From Desulfobacula sp. (GTDB lineage Bacteria; Desulfobacterota; Desulfobacteria; Desulfobacterales; Desulfobacteraceae), in contig NZ_JABZFL010000074.1 in the NCBI RefSeq assembly GCF_014237455.1, forward strand, positions 37,723 through 101,722: a DNA stretch of 64,000 nucleotides, in the 5' to 3' direction. Position 1 is the stretch's first letter; each line of letters begins with the position of its first letter. Position numbers and translations under genes: made by a program. Shown piece by piece: positions 52,501-62,858 of this stretch. The notes beneath the pieces are model-generated. The model had not been told where the DNA came from. It saw only the letters and a list, made by a program, of their open reading frames with translations, and made no database searches.

Positions 52501-53184
52501 ATGATAGTCGGCGAACATAAACCAATTGAAGAGATTATTGAATCAATAAAAGAATATAATAATGTTCTGGTAGTAGGGTGTCAAACCTGTGTGGCAGTAA
52601 GCTTGACCGGTGGTGACAGGGCTGCAAGATCGATGACGGAAGCGCTAACACATGCGTTTAAAGATAGTAAAACCCTTCATCTTTTTGAAAACAGTATGAT
52701 AGAAAGACAATGCGAAAAAGATTGGATTGAACCGTTTTTTGATCTTCCCGAAGGAGTGGAGGCCATCTTGTCCCTTGCATGTGGTGCCGGGGTTCAAACC
52801 ATGGCGGATGTATTTAAAGGCATTCCTGTTTTACCAGGGTTGAATACAACTTTTGTCGGTGCATTGGATGAGCCTGGTGTTCTCAATGAAAAATGTGTGG
52901 GATGTGGTGATTGTCTTCTGGGATTGACCGGCGGCATATGCCCCATTGCCAGATGTGCCAAACGGCTTCTCAACGGTCCCTGCGGCGGGTCATCAAAGGG
53001 GAAATGCGAGATCAGTATTTCTTTGGGCCGGGATGTTGACTGTGCATGGCATTTAATTGTAGAACGTCTCAAAGAACTGGGTAAACTTGATAATTATGAA
53101 AAGATAAGTGAAACAAAAAACTGGGCACCCGGTGGTGCCGGAGGCCCCAGACAGCTGGTTCATCCAGGTGAAACACCGTTTTAA
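52501..53184 (+). CDS. metV: Methylene-tetrahydrofolate reductase accessory subunit MetV
   Basis: MetV binds MetF and supplies its [4Fe-4S] electron path in the Wood-Ljungdahl methyl branch. The 227-aa protein shows VGCQTCVAV near the N-terminus, CVGCGDCLLG in the middle and the diagnostic CPIARCAKRLLNGPCGGSSKGKC block. AGGAGATAATGT precedes the ATG. No metF lies in the window; the catalytic subunit must be elsewhere. Operon partners are two ferredoxins. The MeTr-type methyltransferase at 56.5 kb belongs to the same pathway. Confidence 0.92.
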   Translation: MIVGEHKPIEEIIESIKEYNNVLVVGCQTCVAVSLTGGDRAARSMTEALTHAFKDSKTLHLFENSMIERQCEKDWIEPFFDLPEGVEAILSLACGAGVQTMADVFKGIPVLPGLNTTFVGALDEPGVLNEKCVGCGDCLLGLTGGICPIARCAKRLLNGPCGGSSKGKCEISISLGRDVDCAWHLIVERLKELGKLDNYEKISETKNWAPGGAGGPRQLVHPGETPF

Positions 53185-53198
53185 AAGGATTTAATCCA

Positions 53199-53381
53199 TC
53201 ACAACCTGTTTACAGGAACATTGGCCAGTTTTTCCTCAAGGTATTCATCCATGAGAATTTTATATTTATCTTCGGGGTAATTTGTTGTGCAGGCCCTGCA
53301 GCAAAGATAGACTTTTTTTCAGGTTCGTTTAATGTAAAGCTTTCCGCCGCAGTTTAAACAGTTTCCTTTTATGGTGTTCAA
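53199..53381 (-). CDS. Candidate selenoprotein: small dual-CXXC protein with in-frame UGA
   Basis: Not in the track because UGA ends the frame. Reading through it gives 60 residues: a TTG start with AAAGGA upstream, CLNCGGKLYIKRT, then UGA at codon 21 (53319-53321), then KKVYLCCRACTTNYPEDKYK and an acidic helix ending ANVPVNRL before a normal TGA. Two C-x2-C pairs form a zinc-ribbon. I recall a small deltaproteobacterial family with this layout in which the UGA position is Cys or Sec. A hairpin (TGCAGG/CCTGCA) begins about 15 bases after the UGA, where a bacterial SECIS element belongs. A nonsense-mutated gene is the alternative. Confidence 0.65.
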
Positions 53382-53481
53382 AATTTTTATCCTTTATTTT
53401 TTAATATTCTGCAGATAAAATACTGCCAAATATAATAAAAGTCAAAAATAATAAGTACCAGAAAACAGGAGTCTTGAATAT

Positions 53482-53964
53482 ATGGGTAGAAATATGGAGA
53501 GATACAAACGAAGCTATCCTATTTCCTGGGACCAGCTTCACCGGGATGCAAAAGCCCTGTCATGGAGACTTCATGACATAGAAAGACCATGGAAAGGGAT
53601 TGTTGCAATCACGCGGGGCGGCATGGTTCCTGCCGCAGTTATTGCGCGGGAACTTGGGATACACTATATTGATACGGTCTGCATCACCGCCTATGACTGG
53701 AAGAATCAAGGAGAGGCAAAGGTCCTGAAAAATATTGATGATTCAGGGGAAGGATTTTTGATTATTGATGATCTTGTGGACACGGGCTCAACAGCCAGGG
53801 TTGTCAGGAAAATGCTGCCGAACGCCTATTTTGCAACGGTATATGCCAAACCCGCCGGCAAACCTCTGGTGGATGCCTATGTGACGGAAGTCAGCCAGGA
53901 CACCTGAATTCTTTTTCCATGGGATTCAGAGTCTCAATTTGTTGAACCTATTGCCGGGAACTAA
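53482..53964 (+). pseudogene. gpt: Xanthine phosphoribosyltransferase interrupted by UGA near the end
   Basis: Salvages xanthine and guanine with PRPP. The 141 residues before the stop cover the whole catalytic core: [15 protein letters not shown] and the PRPP motif [14 protein letters not shown]. The frame stops at TGA 53905-53907 after SQDT, and continues open for 18 codons (ILFPWDSESQFVEPIAGN) to TAA. Gpt proteins have Trp after QDT, followed by a stretch like FPWD, so this TGA replaces TGG. It may be a nonsense mutation, a sequencing error or a readthrough site. The shortened protein could retain some activity, because the core is intact. Confidence 0.85.
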
Positions 53965-53971
53965 ATAGAAT

Positions 53972-54003
53972 CTGCCGGGAGTCTAAACCAACCTCCCGGG
54001 CAG
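53972..54003 (-). terminator. Probable terminator of argG
   Basis: CTGCCGGGAG pairs with CTCCCGGGCAG around an 11-base loop. It lies between convergent gpt and argG and may serve both; T-runs are poor. Confidence 0.5.
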
Positions 54004-54012
54004 ACGATTTGA

Positions 54013-55242
54013 TCATTTTTTTTTATTGATGATATTTCTGTGGGCCATCAGCCGGATGGCATTGATTTTAATAAAACCTTCAGCATCTTCCTGATTGTAC
54101 CCGCCTTCAATATCCATGGAAGACAAATCCTGATCATAAAGGGAAGAAGGACTTGTCCGGGCAACGGGATAAGCTGTGCCTTTATAGAGCTTTAAGGTGA
54201 CTTCACCGTCAATGACTTCCTGGCTCTTATCAATGGCCACCATGAGAAATTCCATTTCAGGACTGAACCAGAATCCATTGTAAACCAGTTCTGCAAACTT
54301 GGCAGACAGCATGTCTCTGAGCCGCATCACTTCCCGGTCCATGGCCACACCTTCAATATCTTTGTGGGCTTCGTGGAGAATGGTGCCGCCCGGGGTTTCA
54401 TACACACCCCTTGATTTGATTCCCACAAACCGGTTTTCAACCATGTCAAGCCGGCCAATCCCATTTTCTCTGCCCAGCTCATTGAGGTATTCAAACAGTT
54501 CAAGCGGGTCAGTTTTAATTATATTATTTTCAAGATGGGTGACTTTAACCGGGATGCCGTCCTTGAATTCAACTTTAATCTTTGTGGGCTTGTCCGGTGC
54601 ATCTTCCGGGGACACGGTATGGGAATAAATGCTGTCTTCACATTCATGAGCAGGGTCTTCAAGGATGCCGGCTTCATGGGAAATATGCAGAAGGTTATCA
54701 TCTTCACTATAGGGTTTGGATGCAGACTGTTTGGTTGGGATACCGTGTTTTTCAGCATACTCAAGAAGATCTGTTCTCCCCTTGAAGGTGCTTAAAAAAT
54801 CAGCGTTTTTCCAGGGTGCGATGACTTTGATTTTGGGATTCAGGGCATAGTATGACAATTCAAACCGGACCTGATCGTTGCCTTTGCCTGTTGCACCATG
54901 GGAGACATACTCGGCACCAAGCTGTCTTGCAATTTCTATCTGTTTTTTTGCAATGATGGGGCGGGCAATGGCTGTTCCTAAAAGGTATCGCCCTTCATAT
55001 ATTGTGTTGGCCTTATACACGGGAAAGATATAATCGGTGACAAATTCTTTTTTCATGTCTTCGATAAATACTTTGGACGCACCGATTTTTAATGCCTTTT
55101 GTTCTGCCGCCTGAAAGTCTTCTTTCTGGCCGATATTGGCCATATAGGCGAATACTTCATACCCCTGTTCCAAAAGCCATTTCAAGATAACAGAGGTATC
55201 AAGTCCTCCTGAATAGGCAAGAACAACTTTTCCTTTTGACAT
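54013..55242 (-). CDS. argG: Argininosuccinate synthase
   Basis: Joins citrulline and aspartate with ATP to give argininosuccinate, the penultimate step to arginine. The 409-aa protein begins with the ATP pyrophosphatase P-loop AYSGGLDTS, and contains the conserved [24 protein letters not shown] precedes the ATG. It is monocistronic; no argH is adjacent. Confidence 0.96.
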   Translation of the reverse strand: MSKGKVVLAYSGGLDTSVILKWLLEQGYEVFAYMANIGQKEDFQAAEQKALKIGASKVFIEDMKKEFVTDYIFPVYKANTIYEGRYLLGTAIARPIIAKKQIEIARQLGAEYVSHGATGKGNDQVRFELSYYALNPKIKVIAPWKNADFLSTFKGRTDLLEYAEKHGIPTKQSASKPYSEDDNLLHISHEAGILEDPAHECEDSIYSHTVSPEDAPDKPTKIKVEFKDGIPVKVTHLENNIIKTDPLELFEYLNELGRENGIGRLDMVENRFVGIKSRGVYETPGGTILHEAHKDIEGVAMDREVMRLRDMLSAKFAELVYNGFWFSPEMEFLMVAIDKSQEVIDGEVTLKLYKGTAYPVARTSPSSLYDQDLSSMDIEGGYNQEDAEGFIKINAIRLMAHRNIINKKK

Positions 55243-55448
55243 TGGGTCTCCTTTATTTTTTTAAATTCCAATTGGTTTTAAATGTCATGGCTTATTAATG
55301 AAGAAAAACATTGAAATAGTCAACAAAAAATGGCTTTGATGAGGTCCTTTTCGGATCAGATTGGGTTCGATACTTGTTGACTACAGCTTTGTACCAGACT
55401 ATAGAGTTAAGAATAGAAATACAAATGTGATTTACAACAGGAAACGGA

Positions 55449-56555
55449 ATGAATATTAATAAAGAACAATTACTGGAGTTGCTGGCGCAAATCGCGCCCA
55501 ACCGTTATCTTCAGGCGGTGTTGATTGTCCTTTTGTTTTTTGGCCTGGCAAAGCTCATGGATGTGATCACCACCCGTGTAATTAAAAGATGGATAGAAAA
55601 GACCCGACTCAAAATAGACGATCAGGTACTTGACATTTTTCACAAGCCCGTCTTTCTCAGCATCATACTCTTTGGTCTTGCCCTGGCTACGGAAAGACTG
55701 GAGTTTAAAGAGACCATAAACTTCATAACCCTGGGCGGGCTGAAAACCGTGGCCATATTTTTGTGGGCAGCTGCTGCAGCACGATTCCTTAAGCTTCTAA
55801 TCAAACTGGTGAGTCATGACAAAAGTCGGTTCAAGTTAATACAGGACCAGACCCTGCCGTTGTTCAACAATCTGTTGATTATTCTGGTAACAGGCCTGTC
55901 AATTTATATTATTTTTCTGGTCTGGAATATTGATCTGACAGCCTGGGTAGCCTCTGCCGGGATAATAGGTCTTGCAATTTCCTTTGCCGCAAAAGACACG
56001 TTGGCCAATTTGTTTTCAGGTGTATTTATCATGGCGGACGCACCCTATAAACTCGGGGATTTCATTGTTCTTGATTCAGGCGAGCGGGGAGCGGTGACGA
56101 ACATCGGTATTCGCAGCACACGTCTTTTAACCCGTGATGATGTGGAAATTACTGTGCCCAATTCAATCATGGGAAATACCAAGATTACCAATGAAGCCGG
56201 CGGCAGGCATGAAAAATTTCGCATTCGTGTCAAGGTGGGAGTCGCTTATGGATCGGATATTGATAAGGTTCATAAAGCTTTGCTTGACGTGGCAACAAAC
56301 TTCCCGGATGTCTGTAAAAATCCTGAGCCGCGCATACGATTTCGCACCTTTGGAGACTCAAGCCTTGATCATGAATTATTATGCTGGGTAAACAAACCGG
56401 TATTGCGAGGCAAACTACTGCATTTGCTTAACACTGCTGTTTATAAACGCTTTGGGCAGGACGGCATTGAAATACCATTCCCCCAGCGAGATGTGCATAT
56501 CCGGTCGGCATCGGAAGACAAGGCAAGCATTGACTCATATGAAACTGATCGCTGA
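55449..56555 (+). CDS. MscS-family mechanosensitive channel
   Basis: A 368-aa small-conductance channel with about five hydrophobic segments before the pore helix (GIIGLAISFAAKDTLANLFSG), which is the MscS TM3 pore pattern of alternating small residues. The beta domain follows (GDFIVLDSGERGAVTNIGIRSTRL) and the C-terminal domain ends with VHIRSA. The length is larger than E. coli MscS owing to two extra N-terminal helices. The last 17 bases overlap the start of the methyltransferase gene. No function beyond turgor relief can be read. Confidence 0.93.
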   Translation: MNINKEQLLELLAQIAPNRYLQAVLIVLLFFGLAKLMDVITTRVIKRWIEKTRLKIDDQVLDIFHKPVFLSIILFGLALATERLEFKETINFITLGGLKTVAIFLWAAAAARFLKLLIKLVSHDKSRFKLIQDQTLPLFNNLLIILVTGLSIYIIFLVWNIDLTAWVASAGIIGLAISFAAKDTLANLFSGVFIMADAPYKLGDFIVLDSGERGAVTNIGIRSTRLLTRDDVEITVPNSIMGNTKITNEAGGRHEKFRIRVKVGVAYGSDIDKVHKALLDVATNFPDVCKNPEPRIRFRTFGDSSLDHELLCWVNKPVLRGKLLHLLNTAVYKRFGQDGIEIPFPQRDVHIRSASEDKASIDSYETDR

Positions 56556-57333
56556 TAATCTTCGAATTACAAAAAAAAATATTCAGAATGCGCTTAAGGC
56601 CTGTGACCCCAAACCCATACAGGAGCTTGTGAAGCAGTGTGTGGAAAAAGGGGCATGGGCCATTGATGTAAATACCGGGCCGTTGACCAGGTCTTCTGAA
56701 AAGGGCATGGCATTTTTTATTGAGGCGATACAGAGTGTGACAGACCTGCCATTACTCATTGATACCTCCAATCCCGTTGCTATGAAGGCAGGGCTTGAAG
56801 CTGCAAATAACAAGGCTATAATTAACGGATTTTCCCTTGAACCCCGTAAGCTTGAGCAGATTTTACCCCTTGCAGAAGTGTATGATGCGGATATTGTCGG
56901 GTTTCTGCTGTATCCTGACAGTCGGATTCCAAAGGATAAGGCTGAAAGATTTGAGATTGCCCTTGAGTTATTTGAACAGGCTGAAGCGATGGGTGTTGCC
57001 AAAGAGCGGATCATTATTGATCCGGTTGTTCCACCGCTGGCATGGGAAGACGGGATTGTCCAGGCAAGGGCGGTTTTGGATGTTATAAGGACGTTGCCGG
57101 ATTTATTGGGTTCTCCCGTGAGGACCATTGCAGGGCTTTCCAATTTGACCACAGGGGCAGGGGATAAAGTCAAAAAGAGGCTTGTGGAGCAAAGCTATCT
57201 TGCCATGCTGGCAGCGGCAGGTCTGGATTATGCCCTGCTGGATATATTGAACCATGAGACCGTAAGGGCAGCCAGGACTTCCGGCATTCTTGCCAGGGAA
57301 GAACTCTTTTCCTGGGGGATAGTTCCAGGGTAA
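56539..57333 (+). CDS. Methyl-tetrahydrofolate:corrinoid methyltransferase (AcsE/MeTr-like)
   Basis: Pterin-binding barrel, 264 aa from the corrected start. The track start lies deep in mscS; ATG 56539 gives a normal N-terminus (MKLIADNLRI), though the ribosome site is weak. Family motifs: WAIDVNTGP, LLIDTSNPVAMKAGLEA, INGFSLEP, DPVVPPLAW and AGLSNLTTG. It moves the methyl group from methyl-THF to a corrinoid protein, feeding acetyl-CoA synthase or core-MetE. With MetV it marks an active Wood-Ljungdahl branch. MtrH or another DHPS-like methyltransferase is the alternative. Confidence 0.87.
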   Translation: MKLIADNLRITKKNIQNALKACDPKPIQELVKQCVEKGAWAIDVNTGPLTRSSEKGMAFFIEAIQSVTDLPLLIDTSNPVAMKAGLEAANNKAIINGFSLEPRKLEQILPLAEVYDADIVGFLLYPDSRIPKDKAERFEIALELFEQAEAMGVAKERIIIDPVVPPLAWEDGIVQARAVLDVIRTLPDLLGSPVRTIAGLSNLTTGAGDKVKKRLVEQSYLAMLAAAGLDYALLDILNHETVRAARTSGILAREELFSWGIVPG

Positions 57334-57370
57334 TGGTTTATTTTATGATCACCATCGGAGGGACAAAATA

Positions 57371-58754
57371 ATGGCAAAGAGCAGTGTGAAAGGAACCGAA
57401 GGAAAGCATATGAAAAGTTTAAAAAAATTATTGATCATTATTCCTGTCATCTGCGGGATTGTTCTCTTCGTTTGGATGAAAAGCACCAAACAGCCGCCCG
57501 CCCGTCTTGACCACAAAGAGCGGGTTCAGACCGTCCGGGTGATTTCTCTGGAAAAAACCCGGGTTGTGCCCAGGGCCATCAGCTATGGATATGTTGAGGC
57601 AGAACGTACCTGGGAAGCTATTTCCGAGGTCAGTGGTAAAATCGTTTACATGAATAAAAATTTGAGAAAAGGGTATTTTATTCGCAAAGGTGAGCTTTTG
57701 TTCAAAATTGATACCACTCCATACGGGCTTGCCGAAACCCGGGGAGTGGCAGAGCTTATGAATGTTGATGCCCGGCTCAAGGAGCTTGCCCAGTCCCAAA
57801 AAAATACCCAGCGTGTCCTGTCCATTGAAAAAAAATCCCTGACCAGTGCCGCTCAGGAGCTTAAGCGCAAGCGGGAATTGTTTGACAAAGGCTATATCTC
57901 TGCTTCCGATCTGGAAAGAGAAGAAAGAATTTTTTTGACCCATCAGACCACAGTGAATAATCTTCAAAATACCTTAGCCCTGATCCCGTCACAGAAAAAA
58001 GCCCTTTTGGCTCAGAAAAAATCAGGGGAATCCACAGTGACTGAACGGCGCCTGGATGTGGCCAAAACAGAAATCTATGCCCCCTTTAACTGCCGGCTGT
58101 CTGTAGTGAATATTGAACTTCACCAGTATGCGACTGCCGGAAGCGTGCTGGTTAAAGCAGAAAGCATTGAGAGTGCCGAGATTTCGATACAGTTGGCACC
58201 CAAAAATTTTTTAAATCTCATGCCCAGGGAAGATGGTCCCATGATTCCGGAAGTACCAAATATGGAGATTCTTCGCCAGGCAATTGGAATTACTGCCAAG
58301 GTGATACTTCCCTTAGATGAGGTGAATCAAATTGAATGGGATGGTCGGTTTTCCCGGACCAGTGAGTCCATGGATCTTAAGACAGGGGCTATTACAATCT
58401 ATATCACAGTGGATAAATATGCTTCCTGGAAAGCGGCCACCTCTGCTTACCAATATGTATGTGGAGGTGGAACTGCGGGGGAAAGCGGTTCCGGATCGGT
58501 TTGTAATCCCCAGAAGTTCCGTGCATGAAGAAAAAATTTATATCTGTTCCCCGGAAAACCGGCTTGTAATTAAGCCGGTAAAAGTTGAATTCCAGGTGGA
58601 AAATTTGGCCGTGCTATCCACAGGGCTTGAACAAGGTGAGACTCTGGTGTTAACCGATCTTGTGCCGGCCGTGGAGGGGATGCTGCTGAAACCCTTTCAG
58701 GACAGCGACATTGCAGAACAACTGAAGCGTCAGGCCACTGGGGAGGCATTGTAG
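57371..58754 (+). pseudogene. RND efflux membrane-fusion protein, frameshifted
   Basis: The adaptor begins at ATG 57371 (GGAGGG upstream) with an N-terminal anchor (LLIIIPVICGIVLFVW), a biotinyl-lipoyl-like strand (ISEVSGKIVYMNKNLRKGYFI), a helical hairpin and a beta-barrel. Near 58421 the frame is lost: the reading continues plus one as PGKRPPLLTNMYVEVELRG, the expected next strand, and runs to TAG 58754. Deleting one base in GCTTCC restores the full protein of about 460 residues. A single indel, real or a sequencing error, is the cause. It is two bases upstream of the pump gene. Confidence 0.85.
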
Positions 58755-58755
58755 C

Positions 58756-61700
58756 ATGAATTCATTTAAAAAGATGATTTCGTTCATGTGTGCCCATCCC
58801 ACGGCTGCAAATCTTCTCATGCTACTGTTTATCACCCTGGGTCTGATTTCGGTTACCGGCCTGAAACGGGAAACCTTTCCCGATTTTTCTGTCAATGCCG
58901 TTGAAGTCACGGTGACGTATCCTGGGGCCACTGCCGAAGATATAGAATCATCTGTGTGTCGGCGTATCGAAGACGTCATTGACAGTGTGACCAATATCGC
59001 CGAGGTCCGGAGTACGGCCATGGAAAACAGGGCTTTGGTTGTAGTGGAAATGGTGGATGAAGGTAATATCATCGAGTTTTTCAATGACATCAAAACCGAG
59101 GTGGAAGCCATTAATGATTTCCCGGCCCAGGTGGAGGATGTGATCGTCAAACGGATCAACAGGACCGACCCGGTAGTGTCTGTAGCAGTAACAGGACCCA
59201 TGAGTCCAGTGCATTTAAAGTTTTACTGCGAGGATCTCAAAGACAGGCTCAAGGCTCTGGGTATGGTTTCCCAAGTGGAAATATTGGGGTTTTCCGATCA
59301 TGAATTTTTAATTGAGATTCCGTTTTACACTATGATGCGCCTGGGCCTTTCCGTGTCTGATATCGAAGGGGCAGTGGGGGTTCAAAATCTGGATTTGCCA
59401 GTCGGAAGCCTGGAAACAAGGGATTCGGACATTCTGATCCGGTTTTCCGAAGAAAGAAAAACCCTATATGCCTTGGAGGACCTCATTGTGATATCCGGGG
59501 AAACGGGCGCAGAAATCCAGCTGGGGGATATTGCCAAAATTTCGGACCGATTCACGGAGGATGAAGACAAAATCCTGTTTGACGGAAAACGGGCCGGGCT
59601 GCTCCAGATCAGTAAAACCAAGTCCGAGGATGCCTTGAGAGTTCTGGATGCGGTGACAGCCTTTCTGGCAGAGGAGCAGACAAGAGCCCCTTCAGGCATC
59701 TCCTTTACCATTACCCAGAATGTGTCCAAGGTGGTTCGGGACCGGCTTCAAATGCTGGCCGTGAACGGGATACAGGGGCTGGTCCTGGTGTTTTTTGCCA
59801 TGCTGCTGTTTTTCCCTTTTTCCTTTTCCTTCTGGGTGGCCATGGGCCTGCCGGTTACTTTTCTACTGACTTTTTTCTTTATGAAACATCTGGGATTGTC
59901 TCTGAACATGCTGTCCATGGTCGGTCTTTTGATCGGGCTTGGCCTGCTCATGGATGATGCCATTGTGATTGCCGAAAATATTGCCGCCCACCTTGAAAAG
60001 GGAAAAGATTCTTTCAAGGCTGTTGTAGACGGCATATCCGAAGTAGCAGCGGGCGTGTTTTCTTCATTTCTAACCACTTTTTTTATTTTTGGGGCACTGG
60101 CCTTGAGCATGAAAGGGGATATCGGAAAAGTACTTTACGTGATTCCCGTGATTCTGATCCTGACCCTTTCCGTGAGTCTGGTGGAAGCCTTTTTCATTCT
60201 TCCCAATCATCTGTCCCATTCTCTGGCCGGGCATTCCTCAGGCAGACGTAAGGGCAGGTTCCGCCAGAAAACTGAGGCAGGCCTTGCCTGGATGCGGGAA
60301 CAGATCCTTGGCCGGTTTGTGGATGCGGCTGTCAATTTCAGGTATTTATTTGTCGGGCTGGTTATCTTTGCCTTTATTGCCTCCATCTCCATGATCGCCG
60401 GTGGGTATTTGAAAATTCGGGCTTTCCCTGAAACGGAAGGAGAAGTGCTCCAGGCCCGGATTCTATTCCCCCAGGGAACTCCCCTGGAAAGAACCGAAGA
60501 CTACGTGGACAAAATTGTAAAGGCGGCAGACAAAATGAATACTGCCTTATCTCCTTTACAGCCGGGTAAAGCGAACCTGGTGGAACATATCAGTGTGCTT
60601 TACAACACCAATGCAGATGCCGGAGAAAGCGGTCCCCATGTGGCCACGGTTTCCCTGGACCTTTTAAACGCTGAAAACAGATCCGGGTCCATGGATGATA
60701 TCATCAATAAATGGAGATCCCTGGCAGGGGAATATCCCTGATGCCATTGCCTATAAAGAGCCCACCATGGGCCCGGGCGGGCTTCCCATTGAAATCCGGC
60801 TTAAGGGGAAAAACCTTGATGATTTAAAATCAGCCTCCACAAAGCTGATCAACTGGCTATACACCTATGAGGGAGTGGCAGACCTTTATGATGATTTGCG
60901 GCCGGGCAAGCCGGAAATTCTGGTCAAACTTAAAAAAGGGGCAACAGCTAGGGGATTTGATGCCGGAAGTGTTTCAAAACAGCTGAGAGCCGCCTTTTAT
61001 GGCAGTACTGCCAGCGAGATAATTGTCAGGGATGAATCCTATGAGGTGAATCTCAGGATGGCTGCTTCTGACAGGCGCAGCATTTTTGATCTTGAAAATT
61101 TTTATCTCATGAACGGCAAAGGAGGGCGGATTCCTTTGAATACCGTGGCATCCATCACCTACAGCAGGGGATATACCGGAATCAGACGGGTGGATGGTCA
61201 ACGGACCGTCACGGTTACCGGGGATGTGGATACCCGGGTTGCCAATGCAGCGGATATTATCACCGATATAAAAGTCAGGTTTATGCCGGAATTGAAAAAA
61301 CAATTTCCCGATATTTCCATCGGACTGGAAGGTCAGGCCAAAGAAACGAAGACTTCCATGGGGGGTATGCTAAAGGCCCTTGGCATAGGTATTTTTGGTG
61401 TGTTCTGTCTTTTGAGTTTTCAGTTTAGAGCCTATCGGGAACCCTTTGTGATTATGGTGACCATTCCCTTTGCACTCATCGGTGTTGTCTGGGGTCATCT
61501 GCTTATGGGACTTGACCTCTCCATGCCCAGTATCCTGGGATTTGTTTCCCTGGCCGGCATTGTGGTGAATGACTCCATTCTTCTGGTCGGTTTTGTCAGG
61601 CAGCACACGGCAATGGGTATGGCCGTGGACGATGCCGGAAAACTGGCTTCAAGGGAGCGGTTTCGGGCAGTTCTGCTGACCACGGTAACCACTATCGCAG

Positions 61701-61879
61701 GCCTTTTGCCCCTTCTGGCAGAAAAATCCATGCAGGCCCAGGTCCTGATTCCCCTGGCCTGCTCCATTGTGTTTGGGCTGATGATGTCCACCCTGCTGGT
61801 TCTGGTGGTGGTACCCTGTCTTTATACCATCCTGTCGGATTTCAACCTGGTGAGGATGGACACTGACAGACCCGGTTAA
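58756..61879 (+). pseudogene. RND efflux pump, inner-membrane transporter, frameshifted
   Basis: AcrB-like transporter of about 1040 residues once repaired. The first frame (58756-60741) carries the N-terminal half: an initial helix (MLLFITLGLISVTGL), the porter domain and the GLLMDDAIVIAENI signature of helix 4. It stops at TGA 60739 just after a GGGG run at 60727-60730. A second frame (60695-61879) continues with IPDAIAYKEPTMGPGG and the C-terminal membrane half (LAGIVVNDSILLVGFV). Removing one G joins them. No outer-membrane factor follows. With the broken adaptor, the whole pump is suspect. Confidence 0.85.
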
Positions 61880-61953
61880 TGTTCTTATGACGTTATGCCT
61901 GAAAAGAGGTTATATTTCTTGGAATTTTATTTTGTCAATTATAATAGAAACTG

Positions 61954-62853
61954 TCAGATGAAAATTGCAAGACAGGCGCCAGTCAATGCCAGAAGTATGG
62001 CAATGCTTTTGTTCACGGTTATTTTTTCTTTCAGGAAAATAGCGGCCAGGATAAAGATAAATATGGTGGACATCTGGTTCAAAATAGCGGCCCGGGATGC
62101 TGTTGTATATTTCATTCCTGCCACCCAGCAGAGCAGTGCCAGATAATTTCCCGTAAAAGAGGCGGGAAGGGCAATAAGCCAGCCCTTTGAAAATTTGAGC
62201 TCCCTGAAGTATTGTTTCCGTTTGGGGTGGAATAAGATAAGGACCAACAGGGATACTGTTGCTGCCGTTACTCTGACAAGGGTTGCCCAGAAGACATCGG
62301 TTCGTTCCAGCAAGTTTTTTATCATCACAATACCGGCAGCCAGGAAAATCATGGAAAGGCAGCCAATAATAATGCCGGGCAAAGGATTTTTGTTTTCCCG
62401 TCTTTGTTTCAAGGTTTTATCCAGATCCTTTTTTCTTTTTATTGAGCCCACAAAAACGGCTGTAAGTACCAGGAGACCGCCGATAATGGCACCGACACTT
62501 AAATTTTCTCCCAGCAGGATAAAAGAAAAAAAGATTACACTGGGAAGATAGAGGCATTCCACAATGGCAACAAGGCCTGCACCCAGCCTGTTTAAAGCGA
62601 TGAAAAAGAAAAGATCTGCCAGCGTAATCCCGATAAACCCTGATGCTGCCAGCAGCAGCCAGTCGTTGATGGGCTTGTCCGGGAAAAACGGGATATTTAA
62701 AATTACCATGGTCAGGGAGACCAGGATCAATGCCACAAAACTTTTATAGATATTCAGAGAAATAGGAGAAAAGACTTCACCGCTTTTTTTGAACAGGATC
62801 ACAGCACTGGCCCAGAAAAAGGCCGACAAAAGTGATAATACGGAACCCAGCAT
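61954..62853 (-). CDS. EamA/DMT-family transporter
   Basis: A 299-aa membrane protein with ten hydrophobic segments in two EamA repeats (first starting LLSAFFWASAVILFKKSG, second GIIIGCLSMIFLAAGIVMIKN). Members export or import small metabolites; the substrate is not evident. A charged loop (KRKKDLDKTLKQRREN) separates the repeats. It lies five bases before the MaoC-like gene's stop on the same strand, so the two are likely co-transcribed. Confidence 0.9.
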   Translation of the reverse strand: MLGSVLSLLSAFFWASAVILFKKSGEVFSPISLNIYKSFVALILVSLTMVILNIPFFPDKPINDWLLLAASGFIGITLADLFFFIALNRLGAGLVAIVECLYLPSVIFFSFILLGENLSVGAIIGGLLVLTAVFVGSIKRKKDLDKTLKQRRENKNPLPGIIIGCLSMIFLAAGIVMIKNLLERTDVFWATLVRVTAATVSLLVLILFHPKRKQYFRELKFSKGWLIALPASFTGNYLALLCWVAGMKYTTASRAAILNQMSTIFIFILAAIFLKEKITVNKSIAILLALTGACLAIFI

Positions 62854-62858
62854 AGTGA

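Noticed and set aside
53199-53964. Genome-wide UGA reassignment to explain two in-frame UGAs
   Set aside because: Many intact genes here, for example sfsA, hdrC and nifS, end in TGA, so UGA is a normal stop.
60695-60741. TGA at 60739 in the RND pump as a selenocysteine codon
   Set aside because: The continuation is in a different frame, so this is a frameshift and not UGA readthrough.
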